Below, one piece after another: positions 18,737 through 26,358 of a stretch of DNA of 33,350 bases. The notes beneath the pieces were generated by a model. That model had not been told where the DNA came from. It saw only the letters and a program-made list of their open reading frames with translations, and ran no database searches. A program made the translations under genes and the position numbers. The DNA lies in NCBI GenBank assembly GCA_021779075.1, contig JAJYBG010000008.1:1-33350 (forward strand), read 5' to 3'. Each line of letters starts with the position of its first letter. Within the stretch, counting starts at the first letter, position 1. This DNA is from Actinomycetes bacterium. GTDB lineage: Bacteria > Actinomycetota > Actinomycetes > Actinomycetales > Microbacteriaceae.

Positions 18737-20065
18737 TTACGGTCGGACCGCTCGCGCGGCCGCGAAGCCGCGTTCGAGGTCTGCGATGAGGTCGTCGGCG
18801 TCTTCGATGCCGACCGACAGGCGGATGAGTCCCTCGCCGATGCCGGTGGCGGCGCGCTGCTCGGGGGTCTGCGAAGAGTTCGTCGTCGACGCCGGGTGGA
18901 TGACGAGCGATCGCACGTCCCCGATGTTGGCGAGGTGGCTGAACAGCTTGACCCCTCCGATGAACGCCTTCCCGGCCTCAAGGCCGCCGACGAGGTTGAA
19001 GGAGAACACGCTGCCGGCGCCCTTGGGCAGGTACTTCGCGGCGAGCCCGGCCGACGGGTGCCCGGCGGCGAGCGGATGGTTGACGAGCTCGACCTGCGGG
19101 TGGCTCTCGAGGTAGCGCACGATCCGCTCGGTGTTGGCCACGTGCTGGCGCAGGCGCAGGCTCAGCGTCTCGATGCCCTGGATGAGCAGGAACGAGTTGA
19201 ACGCCGAGAGGGTGGGGCCATAGTCGCGCAGCAGCAGCGAGCGCAGGCGCAGCAGGTAGCCGAGGCCCTGGCCGTGGAAGCGCTCCCAGTAGCCGATCTC
19301 ACCGTGGCCGGGGTCGACGGAGTGCAGTCCCGGCCATTTGGCGGGCTCGGCTCCGAAGTCGAACGCGCCCGAGTCGACGACGACGCCGCCGAGCACCGTG
19401 CCGTGTCCGGTGAGGAACTTCGTCGTCGAATGCACGACGATGTCGGCGCCGAAGTCGATGGGGCGCAGCAGGTAGGGAGTGGCGAGCGTGTTGTCGATGA
19501 TGAGCGGCACGCCGGCGTCGTCGTGTGCGACGCGGGCGACCGTCTCGATGTCGAGCACGCGGGCGAGCGGGTTGGCGATCGACTCGGCGAAGAAGGCCCT
19601 GGTGTTCGGGCGGATGGCGGCACGCCACGCCTCGGGGTCGTCGATGTCGGTGACGATGGTGTGCTCGATGCCGAGCTCGGGGAAGCGCTGCGTGACGAGG
19701 CTCGTCGTGCCGCCGTAGACCTGGCCGGAGAGCACGACGTGATCGCCGGCGCGCACGATGTTGAGCAGGGCGAGGGTGGTCGCGGCCTGGCCGCTGGCGA
19801 CGGCGACAGCACCGACGCCGCCCTCGAGCGCGGCGATCCGGCGCTCGGCCGCTGCGGTCGTCGGGTTGCCGGTGCGCGAGTAGCTGTTGACGGTGAGATC
19901 CTCGAGGAGGAACGACGCAGCCGCCGTGTCGACGCTCTCGTAGACGTAGCTCGTCGTCGCGAAGATCGGCACCGCCCGCGCCCGGGTGGCGGGGTCGGGG
20001 AAGGCGCCCGCGTGCACCTGAAGGGTGTCGAAGGACCAGCCCGATTCGAGAGACTCGTCGCTCAT
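18737..20065 (-). CDS. metY: O-acetyl-L-homoserine sulfhydrylase (PLP enzyme)
   Basis: This 442-residue enzyme of the Cys/Met-metabolism PLP family would combine O-acetylhomoserine with sulfide (or methanethiol) to give homocysteine (or methionine). Features are ...DTLQVHAG at the N-terminus, SYSRTGNPTTAAAERRIAAL, the VASGQAATT phosphate-binding turn, IIDNTLATPYLL with the cofactor Asp, and HSTTKFLTGHG with the PLP lysine. The end block HPASTTNSSQTPEQ...GLIRLSVGIED is also characteristic. ATG 20065 lies eight bases after a TAGCGT box on its strand, so a leaderless start is likely. It precedes the importer and monooxygenase genes in the same direction, the best clue that the island handles sulfur. 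No metX is adjacent. Confidence 0.94.
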   Translation of the reverse strand: MSDESLESGWSFDTLQVHAGAFPDPATRARAVPIFATTSYVYESVDTAAASFLLEDLTVNSYSRTGNPTTAAAERRIAALEGGVGAVAVASGQAATTLALLNIVRAGDHVVLSGQVYGGTTSLVTQRFPELGIEHTIVTDIDDPEAWRAAIRPNTRAFFAESIANPLARVLDIETVARVAHDDAGVPLIIDNTLATPYLLRPIDFGADIVVHSTTKFLTGHGTVLGGVVVDSGAFDFGAEPAKWPGLHSVDPGHGEIGYWERFHGQGLGYLLRLRSLLLRDYGPTLSAFNSFLLIQGIETLSLRLRQHVANTERIVRYLESHPQVELVNHPLAAGHPSAGLAAKYLPKGAGSVFSFNLVGGLEAGKAFIGGVKLFSHLANIGDVRSLVIHPASTTNSSQTPEQRAATGIGEGLIRLSVGIEDADDLIADLERGFAAARAVRP

Positions 20066-20073
20066 CGGAATCG

Positions 20074-20079
20074 ACGCTA
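20074..20079 (-). promoter_or_regulatory. metY -10 box
   Basis: Read on the minus strand the hexamer is TAGCGT, ending eight bases before ATG 20065. No ribosome binding site intervenes. Confidence 0.45.
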
Positions 20080-20120
20080 GTCGGCCGATGAACGGCGTGC
20101 GAACCCGGCGTAACACAGAG

Positions 20121-20132
20121 TGCGCATGCGCA
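20121..20132. promoter_or_regulatory. TGCGCATGCGCA palindrome between divergent genes
   Basis: A perfect 12-bp palindrome lies in the 87-base gap between metY and the phosphatase gene, just upstream of the phosphatase -10 region. It could be an operator for one or both genes, or chance in GC-rich DNA. Confidence 0.3.
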
Positions 20133-20140
20133 TGACCCCA

Positions 20141-20146
20141 TAATCT
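20141..20146 (+). promoter_or_regulatory. Phosphatase gene -10 box
   Basis: TAATCT ends six bases before ATG 20153 (overlapping CATAAT at 20139-20144 is an alternative). The GAGGG between is too close to the start to be a good ribosome binding site, so a leaderless message is favoured. Confidence 0.45.
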
Positions 20147-20152
20147 GAGGGC

Positions 20153-20899
20153 ATGAGCGAACCCGAGCGGCTGGTGCCCCTGGCCGGCACGTACAACCTG
20201 CGCGATGTGGGCGGCTACCGGGCTGCGGGCGGCGGCACGACTCGCTGGGGGAAGCTGTACCGCTCCGACTCCCTCCATGCGCTGACGGATGCGGATGTTG
20301 CGGAGCTCGCGCGCCGCGGCGTCAAGCGCGTCATCGACCTCCGCAGCGACGATGAGGCCGACTTCTCACCTTCCCGTCTCGACGCGCTCGACGCCGAGAT
20401 CATCCGCAATCCGCTGCTGTCCGGGCCGACGAGCGATTACATCGCCAGGGACGCCGCGCTCGCCGAACTCTACTCCGACATCGTCGAGCGCGAGGGGGAC
20501 CGGCTCATCGCCGCGATCCGCCATATTGCGGGCTCCGGGGATGATCCCGTCATCGTGCACTGCACGGCGGGCAAGGACCGCACCGGCCTCGTCGTCGCGC
20601 TCGCGCTCGACCTCGTCGGCGTCGACCGCGCCGAGATCATCGCCGACTACGCCGAGACTGAGAAGAACCTGCCCGCGCCGCTGCTCGATCAGATCGTGGA
20701 GCGGCTGCGCGCGCGGCATGTGCTCGAGAACCCGGTGAATCTCGACGCGCTGGTGCGTCTCAGCCCCGCCGCCGAGCTCGAGCGGGTGTTCGCCTCGATC
20801 GAGGCGCAGTACGGCTCGACGCGCGAGTACGCGCTCGCGCACGGCCTCACCGACGCCGACGTCGACGGGCTCAGGCGAGCCCTGATAGAAACCCACTGA
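20153..20899 (+). CDS. Tyrosine/dual-specificity protein phosphatase-like enzyme
   Basis: This 248-residue protein belongs to the PtpB-like phosphatase family. It starts with the substrate-side motif TYNLRDVGGY, typical of the group, has IDLRSDDE, and the P-loop HCTAGKDRTG with nucleophile Cys137 and Arg143. Such enzymes remove phosphate from tyrosine, serine/threonine or phosphoinositides; M. tuberculosis PtpB is secreted, but no signal peptide is visible here. The last 29 bases overlap the end of the hydrolase gene on the other strand. Role unknown. Confidence 0.88.
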   Translation: MSEPERLVPLAGTYNLRDVGGYRAAGGGTTRWGKLYRSDSLHALTDADVAELARRGVKRVIDLRSDDEADFSPSRLDALDAEIIRNPLLSGPTSDYIARDAALAELYSDIVEREGDRLIAAIRHIAGSGDDPVIVHCTAGKDRTGLVVALALDLVGVDRAEIIADYAETEKNLPAPLLDQIVERLRARHVLENPVNLDALVRLSPAAELERVFASIEAQYGSTREYALAHGLTDADVDGLRRALIETH

Positions 20900-21761
20900 T
20901 CGCCGCCGCCAGCCCCACCGGGTCCTGCTCCTGCACGTTGTGCCCGGTGGCGAGTTCGACGACGATCGCCCGCGGCACCTTCTCGCGGAACTCCTCGACG
21001 ACCTCCGGGGCGAGGTACCCGGTCGCACCGCGCACCAGCAGCACGGGCACGTCCGCCTCGGTGAGCCCCGGCCACAGCAGGGTGAGGTCGCGCAGCCCTG
21101 CCGAGCCGAAGGTGCCGTCCTGAGGCGGGTTGCCGAAGTGGTGCTTCCAGATCACGCTCCCGTCGTCGCGCACGCGGGTGTTGAGCTCGACGCCGCGGGC
21201 GAGCGTGGCGCGGTCATCGCCGATGCCCGCTGCCAGCGCGCTCTCGACGATGGCCTCGCGGGACGGGAACACCTGCGGCCCGGTGAGGAAGTCGGACACC
21301 TGAGCGGCGTCGCCGAGGCGCAGGCCTGGCGAGACATCCACGATGACGAGCGCCGAGACGAGGTCGGGGCGGGTCGCGGCGAGCGCGATGGCACTGAGGC
21401 CGCCGAGGGAGTGGCCCACGATCGCCTGCGGCACGCCCGGGGCCACGGCATCGATGACGGCCGCCGCCGCCTCGGCGTTGACGGCGGGCGAATAGTCGAA
21501 GTCGTCGCGCCAGGCCGAGTCGCCGTGGCCGGGCAGGTCGAGCGCGATGGCGTCGCGGCCGAGCGCGAGCAACGTCGCGTCCCAGGTGTGCGCGTTGAGG
21601 GCAGCGCCGTGCAGCAGCGTCACGGCGGGGGCATCCCCCCACACGAGCGCGCTCACCTCGCCGGATGGCGTCTGCGTCGCCACTCGTCGCACGCTCGGCA
21701 GCGGTGCGGTGCGGCCGACCAGGGCGGCCTCGTCGGGAAGGAGGCGGAACTCATCGCTCAT
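20871..21761 (-). CDS. Alpha/beta-fold hydrolase
   Basis: This 296-residue hydrolase has the oxyanion-hole region LLHGAALNAHTWD, the DLPGHGDS turn, the nucleophile elbow GHSLGG (Ser118), and a late His274 in ATGHNVQEQDP. The acid residue is less certain. The length and the LDLPGHGDSAW strand are like esterases, lactonases and haloperoxidase-type hydrolases; the substrate is unknown. ATG 21761 is supported by AAGATC (forward 21767-21772) five bases upstream. Its 3' end lies inside the phosphatase gene (29 bp shared). Confidence 0.86.
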   Translation of the reverse strand: MSDEFRLLPDEAALVGRTAPLPSVRRVATQTPSGEVSALVWGDAPAVTLLHGAALNAHTWDATLLALGRDAIALDLPGHGDSAWRDDFDYSPAVNAEAAAAVIDAVAPGVPQAIVGHSLGGLSAIALAATRPDLVSALVIVDVSPGLRLGDAAQVSDFLTGPQVFPSREAIVESALAAGIGDDRATLARGVELNTRVRDDGSVIWKHHFGNPPQDGTFGSAGLRDLTLLWPGLTEADVPVLLVRGATGYLAPEVVEEFREKVPRAIVVELATGHNVQEQDPVGLAAAISGFLSGLA

Positions 21762-21830
21762 GCCTCGATCTTGCCGCGTTCGGGCGCCAGGAGAAGAGCG
21801 GCGAACGTCATAGTTCGCCCCAAACCGTGA

Positions 21831-21836
21831 TAGGAC
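21831..21836 (+). promoter_or_regulatory. LLM oxidoreductase gene -10 box, leaderless
   Basis: TAGGAC is followed by seven bases and ATG 21844, with no ribosome binding site, in the same pattern as the TAGGCT-GTG starts elsewhere in the window. Confidence 0.4.
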
Positions 21837-21843
21837 GACTTCC

Positions 21844-22719
21844 ATGACGATCCCTGCACTGGGCAAGATCGGCGTCTGGCGGAGCGGGCGCCTGCTCACC
21901 CCCGAGCTCGCCCAGCACCTCGAGCGCCTCGGATTCGGCGCCATCTGGATCGGCGGCTCGCCGTCCGCGAACCTCGAGTTCCCCGAGCAGCTCCTCGACG
22001 CCACCGAGCGCATCACGATCGCCACGGCGATCGTCAACATCTGGACGTCCGACCCGCTCGACCTCGCCGTCGCCTTCCACCGCGTCGATCAGAAGCACCC
22101 CGGCCGTTTCGTGCTGGGCATCGGCGCCGGCCATCCCGAGCAGCTCGGCGGTCGCAGCTACACGCCCTATCAGCGCATGGTCGACTACCTCGACTGGCTC
22201 GACCTCGAGCGGGTGCCGCTCGAACAGCGGGTGCTCGCCGCCCTCGGGCCGAGGATGCTGAAGCTCGCCGCCGAGCGCGCGGCCGGCGCGCACCCCTACC
22301 TCATGACCGCGGAGTTCGACGCGCGCGCGCGGACGATCCTCGACGAGGCGCGCGGCGAGGGGGAGCGGGCGGCCCTGCTCGTGCCCGAGCAGCGGGTCGT
22401 GCTGCGTCAGGACGCCGAGGAAGCGCGGCGGATCGCGCACCCGCACATCGAGCGCTATCTCGCGCTCGCGAACTACACGAAGAACCTCCGCGAGCTCGGC
22501 TTCACCGACCAGGACCTCACTGCGCCCGGCAGCGACCACCTCATCGACGAGCTCGTCGTCTACGGGCAGGACGAGGACATCCAGGCGGGCATCCAGGCGC
22601 ACTTCGACGCGGGCGCCGACCACGTCGCCGTGCAGCTGCTCACCGGGCACGACGATCTCGTCGACATCTCCTTCACGCGCCTCGCCCACATCCTCATGAC
22701 CACCGCCGAGGAATCGTGA
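21844..22719 (+). CDS. LLM-class (F420-type) oxidoreductase
   Basis: This 291-residue luciferase-like oxidoreductase looks like the actinobacterial F420-dependent subgroup: KIGVWRSGRLLTPELAQHLE, GFGAIWIGGSP, TERITIATAIVNIW, and GRFVLGIGAGHPE. It differs clearly from the three LLM proteins of the sulfur-type island, so it is not one of their recent copies. The GTG of the aldo/keto reductase overlaps its stop by four bases, so the two are translated together and may act in one reduction pathway. Cofactor choice is inferred from resemblance only. Confidence 0.86.
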   Translation: MTIPALGKIGVWRSGRLLTPELAQHLERLGFGAIWIGGSPSANLEFPEQLLDATERITIATAIVNIWTSDPLDLAVAFHRVDQKHPGRFVLGIGAGHPEQLGGRSYTPYQRMVDYLDWLDLERVPLEQRVLAALGPRMLKLAAERAAGAHPYLMTAEFDARARTILDEARGEGERAALLVPEQRVVLRQDAEEARRIAHPHIERYLALANYTKNLRELGFTDQDLTAPGSDHLIDELVVYGQDEDIQAGIQAHFDAGADHVAVQLLTGHDDLVDISFTRLAHILMTTAEES

Positions 22720-23747
22720 GCTACCAGGCCGCCCCGGACCGCTATGAGGAGCTGCCTTACCGCCGCACCGGCCGCAGCGGCCTGCTGCTGCCGGCCGTGT
22801 CGCTCGGGCTCTGGCAGAACTTCGGCGACATCACGCCGCTCGACACCCAGCGCGCCATCCTGCGCCGAGCCTTCGACCTCGGCGTCACGCACTTCGACCT
22901 CGCCAACAACTACGGCCCGCCGTACGGCAGCGCCGAGATCAACTTCGGGCGGGTGCTCGCCGAGGATCTCCATCCCTACCGTGACGAGCTCGTCATCTCG
23001 ACGAAGGCCGGTTATGACATGTGGCCCGGCCCGTACGGCGACTTCGGCTCGCGGAAGTACCTCCTCGCCAGCCTCGACCAGAGCCTGACCCGCATGGGCC
23101 TCGACTACGTCGACATCTTCTACTCGCACCGCGCCGACCCCGACACACCGCTGGAGGAGACCATGGGCGCGCTGCACCAGGCCGTCGTCAGCGGCAAAGC
23201 GCTCTACGCGGGCATCTCCAGCTACTCGCCCGAGCGCACCCGCGAGGCGAGCCGCATCCTGCGCGAGATGGGCACACCCGTCCTCATCCACCAGCCGTCC
23301 TACTCGCTCTTCAACCGCTGGATCGAGGGCGGATTGCTCGATGCGGCCTCCGAGCTCGGCATCGGCGTCATCGCCTTCTCGCCGCTCGCCCAGGGCCTCC
23401 TCACCGACCGCTACCTCGGCGGCATCCCCGCGGACTCGCGCGCCGGACGCGGCTCGTCGTCGTGGTCGAGCGGATTCCTTGCTGACGACGTCCTTGCCAA
23501 GGTGCGGGGTCTGAACGACATCGCCGCCGCGCGCGGCCAGAGTCTGGCCCAGCTCGCGATCTCGTGGGTGCTGCGCGATGCGCGCGTCACCTCCGCGCTC
23601 GTCGGTGCCTCGAGCGTGGCGCAGCTCGAGGCCAATCTCGCCGCCGCAGGCAGGCTCGACTTCGCGCCGGGCGAGCTCGCGGCGATCGATCGGTTCGCCG
23701 TCGACGCCGGCATCAACCTCTGGGCTCGCTCCAGCACGATTGTGTAG
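22716..23747 (+). CDS. Aldo/keto reductase, YghZ (glyceraldehyde 3-phosphate reductase) type
   Basis: This 343-residue NADPH-dependent reductase has the full aldo/keto reductase tetrad: Asp61, Tyr66, Lys97 and His138. The segments YGPPYGSAEINFGR and YDMWPGPYGDFGSRKYL are specific to the YghZ/Gpr branch, whose E. coli member reduces L-glyceraldehyde 3-phosphate and methylglyoxal. Start GTG 22716 overlaps the LLM stop (GTGA). A role in aldehyde detoxification is likely; the link with the LLM partner is not explained by known pathways. Confidence 0.92.
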   Translation: MSYQAAPDRYEELPYRRTGRSGLLLPAVSLGLWQNFGDITPLDTQRAILRRAFDLGVTHFDLANNYGPPYGSAEINFGRVLAEDLHPYRDELVISTKAGYDMWPGPYGDFGSRKYLLASLDQSLTRMGLDYVDIFYSHRADPDTPLEETMGALHQAVVSGKALYAGISSYSPERTREASRILREMGTPVLIHQPSYSLFNRWIEGGLLDAASELGIGVIAFSPLAQGLLTDRYLGGIPADSRAGRGSSSWSSGFLADDVLAKVRGLNDIAAARGQSLAQLAISWVLRDARVTSALVGASSVAQLEANLAAAGRLDFAPGELAAIDRFAVDAGINLWARSSTIV

Positions 23748-23767
23748 CCGAGGCGCCGGTAGCGAGT

Positions 23768-23782
23768 GCGGGCCTCGCCCGC
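23768..23782. terminator. GCGGGC-CTC-GCCCGC hairpin after the aldo/keto reductase gene
   Basis: A perfect 6-bp stem with a three-base loop starts 20 bases after the stop. A second inverted repeat, CGACGATC (23832-23839) and GATCGTCG (23845-23852), lies further on, nearer the end of the converging ybaK-like gene. Neither has a T-tract. The 160-base gap between the two genes holds nothing else I can support. Confidence 0.4.
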
Positions 23783-23907
23783 CTGCGCGCGGGCCTGCTT
23801 CGCGGCCGCCTTCGGCGGTGCGGATCCCGCCCGACGATCTACCGGATCGTCGCCTCCAGCGACGAGATCCGTGCACGCGCCCGGCCACGCCTGCGCGGCC
23901 GCGCTCC

Positions 23908-24396
23908 CTACCGGCGAAGCGGACTCGTGATCGCAGCCGTCACTCGGACGAGGTCGGCGGGGGAGAGCTCGATGTCTACGCCGCGGCGGCCGCCGGAGAC
24001 GAGGATCGTCTCGTGCTCGAGCGCGGAGTCGTCGAGCACGGTCGGCAGAGCGGTCTTCTGGCCGATGGGGCTGATGCCGCCGACGATGTAGCCGCTCTTG
24101 CGCTCGGCGTCCCTCGGGTCGGCCATCGTGGCGCGCTTGCCGCCGACCGCGGCGGCGAGCGCCTTGAGGTCGAGCATCGCGTCGACGGGCACGATGCCGA
24201 GGACGAATCCGACATCCGTCGACGCCATCAGCGTCTTGAAGACACGGCCCGGCTCGACTCCGAGCACCCGGGCGGCTTCGGCGCCGAAGTCGCTCGCGGC
24301 CGGGTCGTGCTCGTAGCCGCGCACGGCGAACGCGACCCCGGCCCGCGCGAGCGCGACGATGGCCAGGGTCGGTGCTGCGCCGCTCTTCTTCGCCAC
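23908..24396 (-). CDS. ybaK: YbaK/EbsC-type aminoacyl-tRNA deacylase
   Basis: This 162-residue protein of the YbaK/ProX family would hydrolyse Cys-tRNA(Pro) and related mischarged tRNAs. Lys54 in VFKTL, the conserved KRATMAD stretch, and the GGISPIGQKTALPTVLD loop are family marks, and the length agrees with the E. coli enzyme. GTG 24396 is proposed; 35 bases separate it from the divergent Nudix start, so the two promoters must overlap. Function is from the family. Confidence 0.92.
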   Translation of the reverse strand: MAKKSGAAPTLAIVALARAGVAFAVRGYEHDPAASDFGAEAARVLGVEPGRVFKTLMASTDVGFVLGIVPVDAMLDLKALAAAVGGKRATMADPRDAERKSGYIVGGISPIGQKTALPTVLDDSALEHETILVSGGRRGVDIELSPADLVRVTAAITSPLRR

Positions 24397-24418
24397 AGCT
24401 CACAGTCAACCAAACGCG

Positions 24419-24424
24419 TAGGCT
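24419..24424 (+). promoter_or_regulatory. Nudix gene -10 box, leaderless
   Basis: TAGGCT plus seven bases leads to GTG 24432, the same hexamer and spacing as at argG. Confidence 0.5.
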
Positions 24425-24431
24425 CGGGAGG

Positions 24432-24947
24432 GTGATCGACCTCCCTCCCGGCCCGCCGCCGAACCTGCACCGCGGCCCGGGTGACGGCTGGGTCATGGGC
24501 CCCGACGGGCAGCGGTTCTGGGGCAAGTTCGGCGCGGCCGGGCTGCTGCTCGTGCACCCCGAATCGGGGGTCCTGTTGCAGCACCGCGTCGCGTGGTCGC
24601 ATTTCGGCGGGACGTGGGGGATTCCGGGCGGCGCACGCCAGCCCGAGGAATCCGCCGCCGCCGGCGCCGTCCGCGAGGCGGTCGAGGAGGCCGGCGTGCC
24701 GGCCGAGCTCGTGCGCGTCGACTTCGAGTCCGTGCTCGATCTCGGCTGGTGGAGCTACACGACGGTCGTCGGCCACGTCGCCGACCACTTCGAGCCCGCC
24801 GTCACCGACGCCGAATCCCTCGAAGTCCGCTGGGTGTCTATCGCCGAGGTCGATTCGCTGGAACTGCATCCAGGCTTCGCGGATGCCTGGCCCCGTCTTC
24901 GCCCCAGCGTCGAGGAGATCAGCCGGCGGTTGGCCGGATCGGCCTAG
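24432..24947 (+). CDS. Nudix hydrolase
   Basis: This 171-residue protein contains a full Nudix box: G-x5-E-x7-REAVEEAGV, from GGARQPEE on, at about residues 66-89. The N-terminal WGKFGAAGLLLVHPESGVLL and the later aromatic GWWSYTTVVGHV strand suggest nucleotide clean-up (8-oxo-dGTP-like) or NDP-sugar substrates, but the sequence does not decide. GTG 24432 is chosen from the -10 spacing; the frame above it crosses the promoter. Its TAG stop shares the palindrome CTAG with the stop of the LRV gene on the other strand. Confidence 0.9.
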   Translation: MIDLPPGPPPNLHRGPGDGWVMGPDGQRFWGKFGAAGLLLVHPESGVLLQHRVAWSHFGGTWGIPGGARQPEESAAAGAVREAVEEAGVPAELVRVDFESVLDLGWWSYTTVVGHVADHFEPAVTDAESLEVRWVSIAEVDSLELHPGFADAWPRLRPSVEEISRRLAGSA

Positions 24948-25420
24948 GCCCGCGCACGGGCGGGAATCTCAGCCGGCTCCGCGAGCCGCAACGCGCCCTT
25001 CCACCGCACGAGCGCGCGGACCTGGCGCGAGGGGTCGTCCGCGAGGACCGCCATCGTGTCGTCGGGGACGAGGTAGTTCACCGCGAGGAATGACCGCACC
25101 TGCTCGGACTCGTCGTGGGCGAGCGAGCGCAGCACATGGCATGGGGTCGCCTCGTTGCGGGCGACGCAGCCGCGCACGCCCGCGTCGGGGTCCGCGGCGA
25201 GGGCTGCGAACACGTCGGCCGGCGTGTTGCAGCTTGCCGCCGCCGCCTCGCGGATCTTGGGGTTCGGGTCCGCGGCGAGCAGGCGCAGCCGGTTGAGCTT
25301 CGATTCCGTCACCGGAGGAGCGGGATGCAGCGCCGCGACCTCGGCCGGCGTGAGCTGCGACGGCGCAAACCGGCGCATCGCCTCGCGCTGGGCGGGCGTG
25401 TTGAACCGGATGCAGGACAT
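24944..25420 (-). CDS. Leucine-rich-repeat-variant (LRV/HEAT-like) protein
   Basis: This 158-residue protein carries about four helical repeats of roughly 24 residues, each with an (A)xDPxxxVRxxVAxN-like core: ADPNPKIREAAAAS, ADPDAGVRGCVARN, HDESEQVRSFLAVN and DDPSRQVRALVRW. This is the LRV-type solenoid, usually a protein-binding scaffold; no enzymatic residues are visible. The N-terminal 40 residues are non-repetitive and proline-rich. ATG 25420 lies six bases after TAGCCT (minus strand; forward 25427-25432), which overlaps the stop of the upstream DUF1295 gene, so it may have its own leaderless promoter. Confidence 0.8.
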   Translation of the reverse strand: MSCIRFNTPAQREAMRRFAPSQLTPAEVAALHPAPPVTESKLNRLRLLAADPNPKIREAAAASCNTPADVFAALAADPDAGVRGCVARNEATPCHVLRSLAHDESEQVRSFLAVNYLVPDDTMAVLADDPSRQVRALVRWKGALRLAEPAEIPARARA

Positions 25421-25429
25421 GGCGCCAGG

Positions 25430-26299
25430 CTAACTCCGCCCGCTGTCGTCGGCGGCCTCGACGCGCGTTGCGCGCTTGGGGAACCAGGGCACGAGCGGCC
25501 AGATCCGCGCCTGGTACTCGGCGTATTCCGGGTACTTGGCGAGCGACAACTCCTCGGTGAAGCGCGTGGAGCCGAGGAAGAGCACGGTGAGGAGGGCCGC
25601 GCCTGCGACCGTCCACTGCCAGAGCGAGCCGGCGGCGACGCATCCGAAGAAGAACAGCAGCCACCACTGCGCCTGCTCGGCGAAGTAGTTGGGATGCCGC
25701 GAGACGCTGAACAACCCGGTGGTGACGAAGCGCTCCGCGGGCTCTCGCCCTGCCGCGATCTCCGCCTTCTTCCGATTCTGGAAGTTCCACTGCTGCTGGT
25801 CGGCGGCGGTCTCGACGACGAGCGCCGCGAGGAATGCGGCGGCGAGCAGGACATCCCAGGGCGTCAGCGGCGAGCCCGCCTGATAGGCGGTGAACGCCGG
25901 CAGCGCGATGAGGAGCAGCAGGATGTTCTGGTAGATGACGATGAAGAAGAGGTTGAACACCGCGAAGGCGCCGCGCGACATCCGCGCGCGCAGCACCGCC
26001 CAGCGGTAGTCCTCGCCGCCCGCCCGGTAGCCGCCCTTGCGCGCGAAGTTGAAGGTGAGCCGTGCCCCCCACAGCGTCACGAGCGCGGCCATGAGGTCGA
26101 GGCGGGTGTCGGCGAGTCCGGCGAAGCCGGCGAATACCCAGACATAGGCCACGGGCACGATCGACCAGAGCCGGTCGACCCAGGAGTGCTCGCCGGTGAC
26201 GAGCGAGAGCACCCAGGTGAGGGCGCAGACTCCGAGCAGGATCCAGAGATCGGCTATGAGCGGGGCCATGCCTATGAGCATAGGCAGCGGCGAGGTCAT
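25430..26299 (-). CDS. DUF1295 / steroid 5-alpha-reductase-like membrane protein
   Basis: This 289-residue integral membrane protein has about six or seven spans and the DUF1295 signature: GYRAGGEDYRW, then QQWNFQNRKK, and near the C-terminus FVTTGLFSVSRHPNYFAEQ with a further FTEELSLAKYPEYAEYQ segment. The SRHPNYFAE stretch is shared with steroid reductases and isoprenylcysteine methyltransferases, where it binds NADPH or S-adenosylmethionine. Function is unknown. Start is uncertain: ATG 26299 has an AGAGG site seven bases upstream; ATG 26269 lies seven bases after TATGCT (forward 26277-26282) within a GCCTATG-AG-CATAGGC palindrome (26270-26285). Confidence 0.85.
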   Translation of the reverse strand: MTSPLPMLIGMAPLIADLWILLGVCALTWVLSLVTGEHSWVDRLWSIVPVAYVWVFAGFAGLADTRLDLMAALVTLWGARLTFNFARKGGYRAGGEDYRWAVLRARMSRGAFAVFNLFFIVIYQNILLLLIALPAFTAYQAGSPLTPWDVLLAAAFLAALVVETAADQQQWNFQNRKKAEIAAGREPAERFVTTGLFSVSRHPNYFAEQAQWWLLFFFGCVAAGSLWQWTVAGAALLTVLFLGSTRFTEELSLAKYPEYAEYQARIWPLVPWFPKRATRVEAADDSGRS

Positions 26300-26328
26300 C
26301 GGAGCCTCTTCGGGCCTCTTGCCTTTCC

Positions 26329-26334
26329 TATACT
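26329..26334 (+). promoter_or_regulatory. FHA-gene -10 box
   Basis: TATACT is followed by a short leader containing GAGAGGGG seven bases before GTG 26359. This is one of the few starts here with both a -10 box and a ribosome binding site. Confidence 0.5.
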
Positions 26335-26358
26335 CTGGGTGACACGAGAGGGGATGGC

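Noticed and set aside
20066-20278. Longer N-terminus for MetY (start at 20278)
   Set aside because: The extra 71 residues are Arg/Ala-rich, would overlap the divergent phosphatase gene, and family members start at MSDESLE-like positions close to the DTLQVHAG block.
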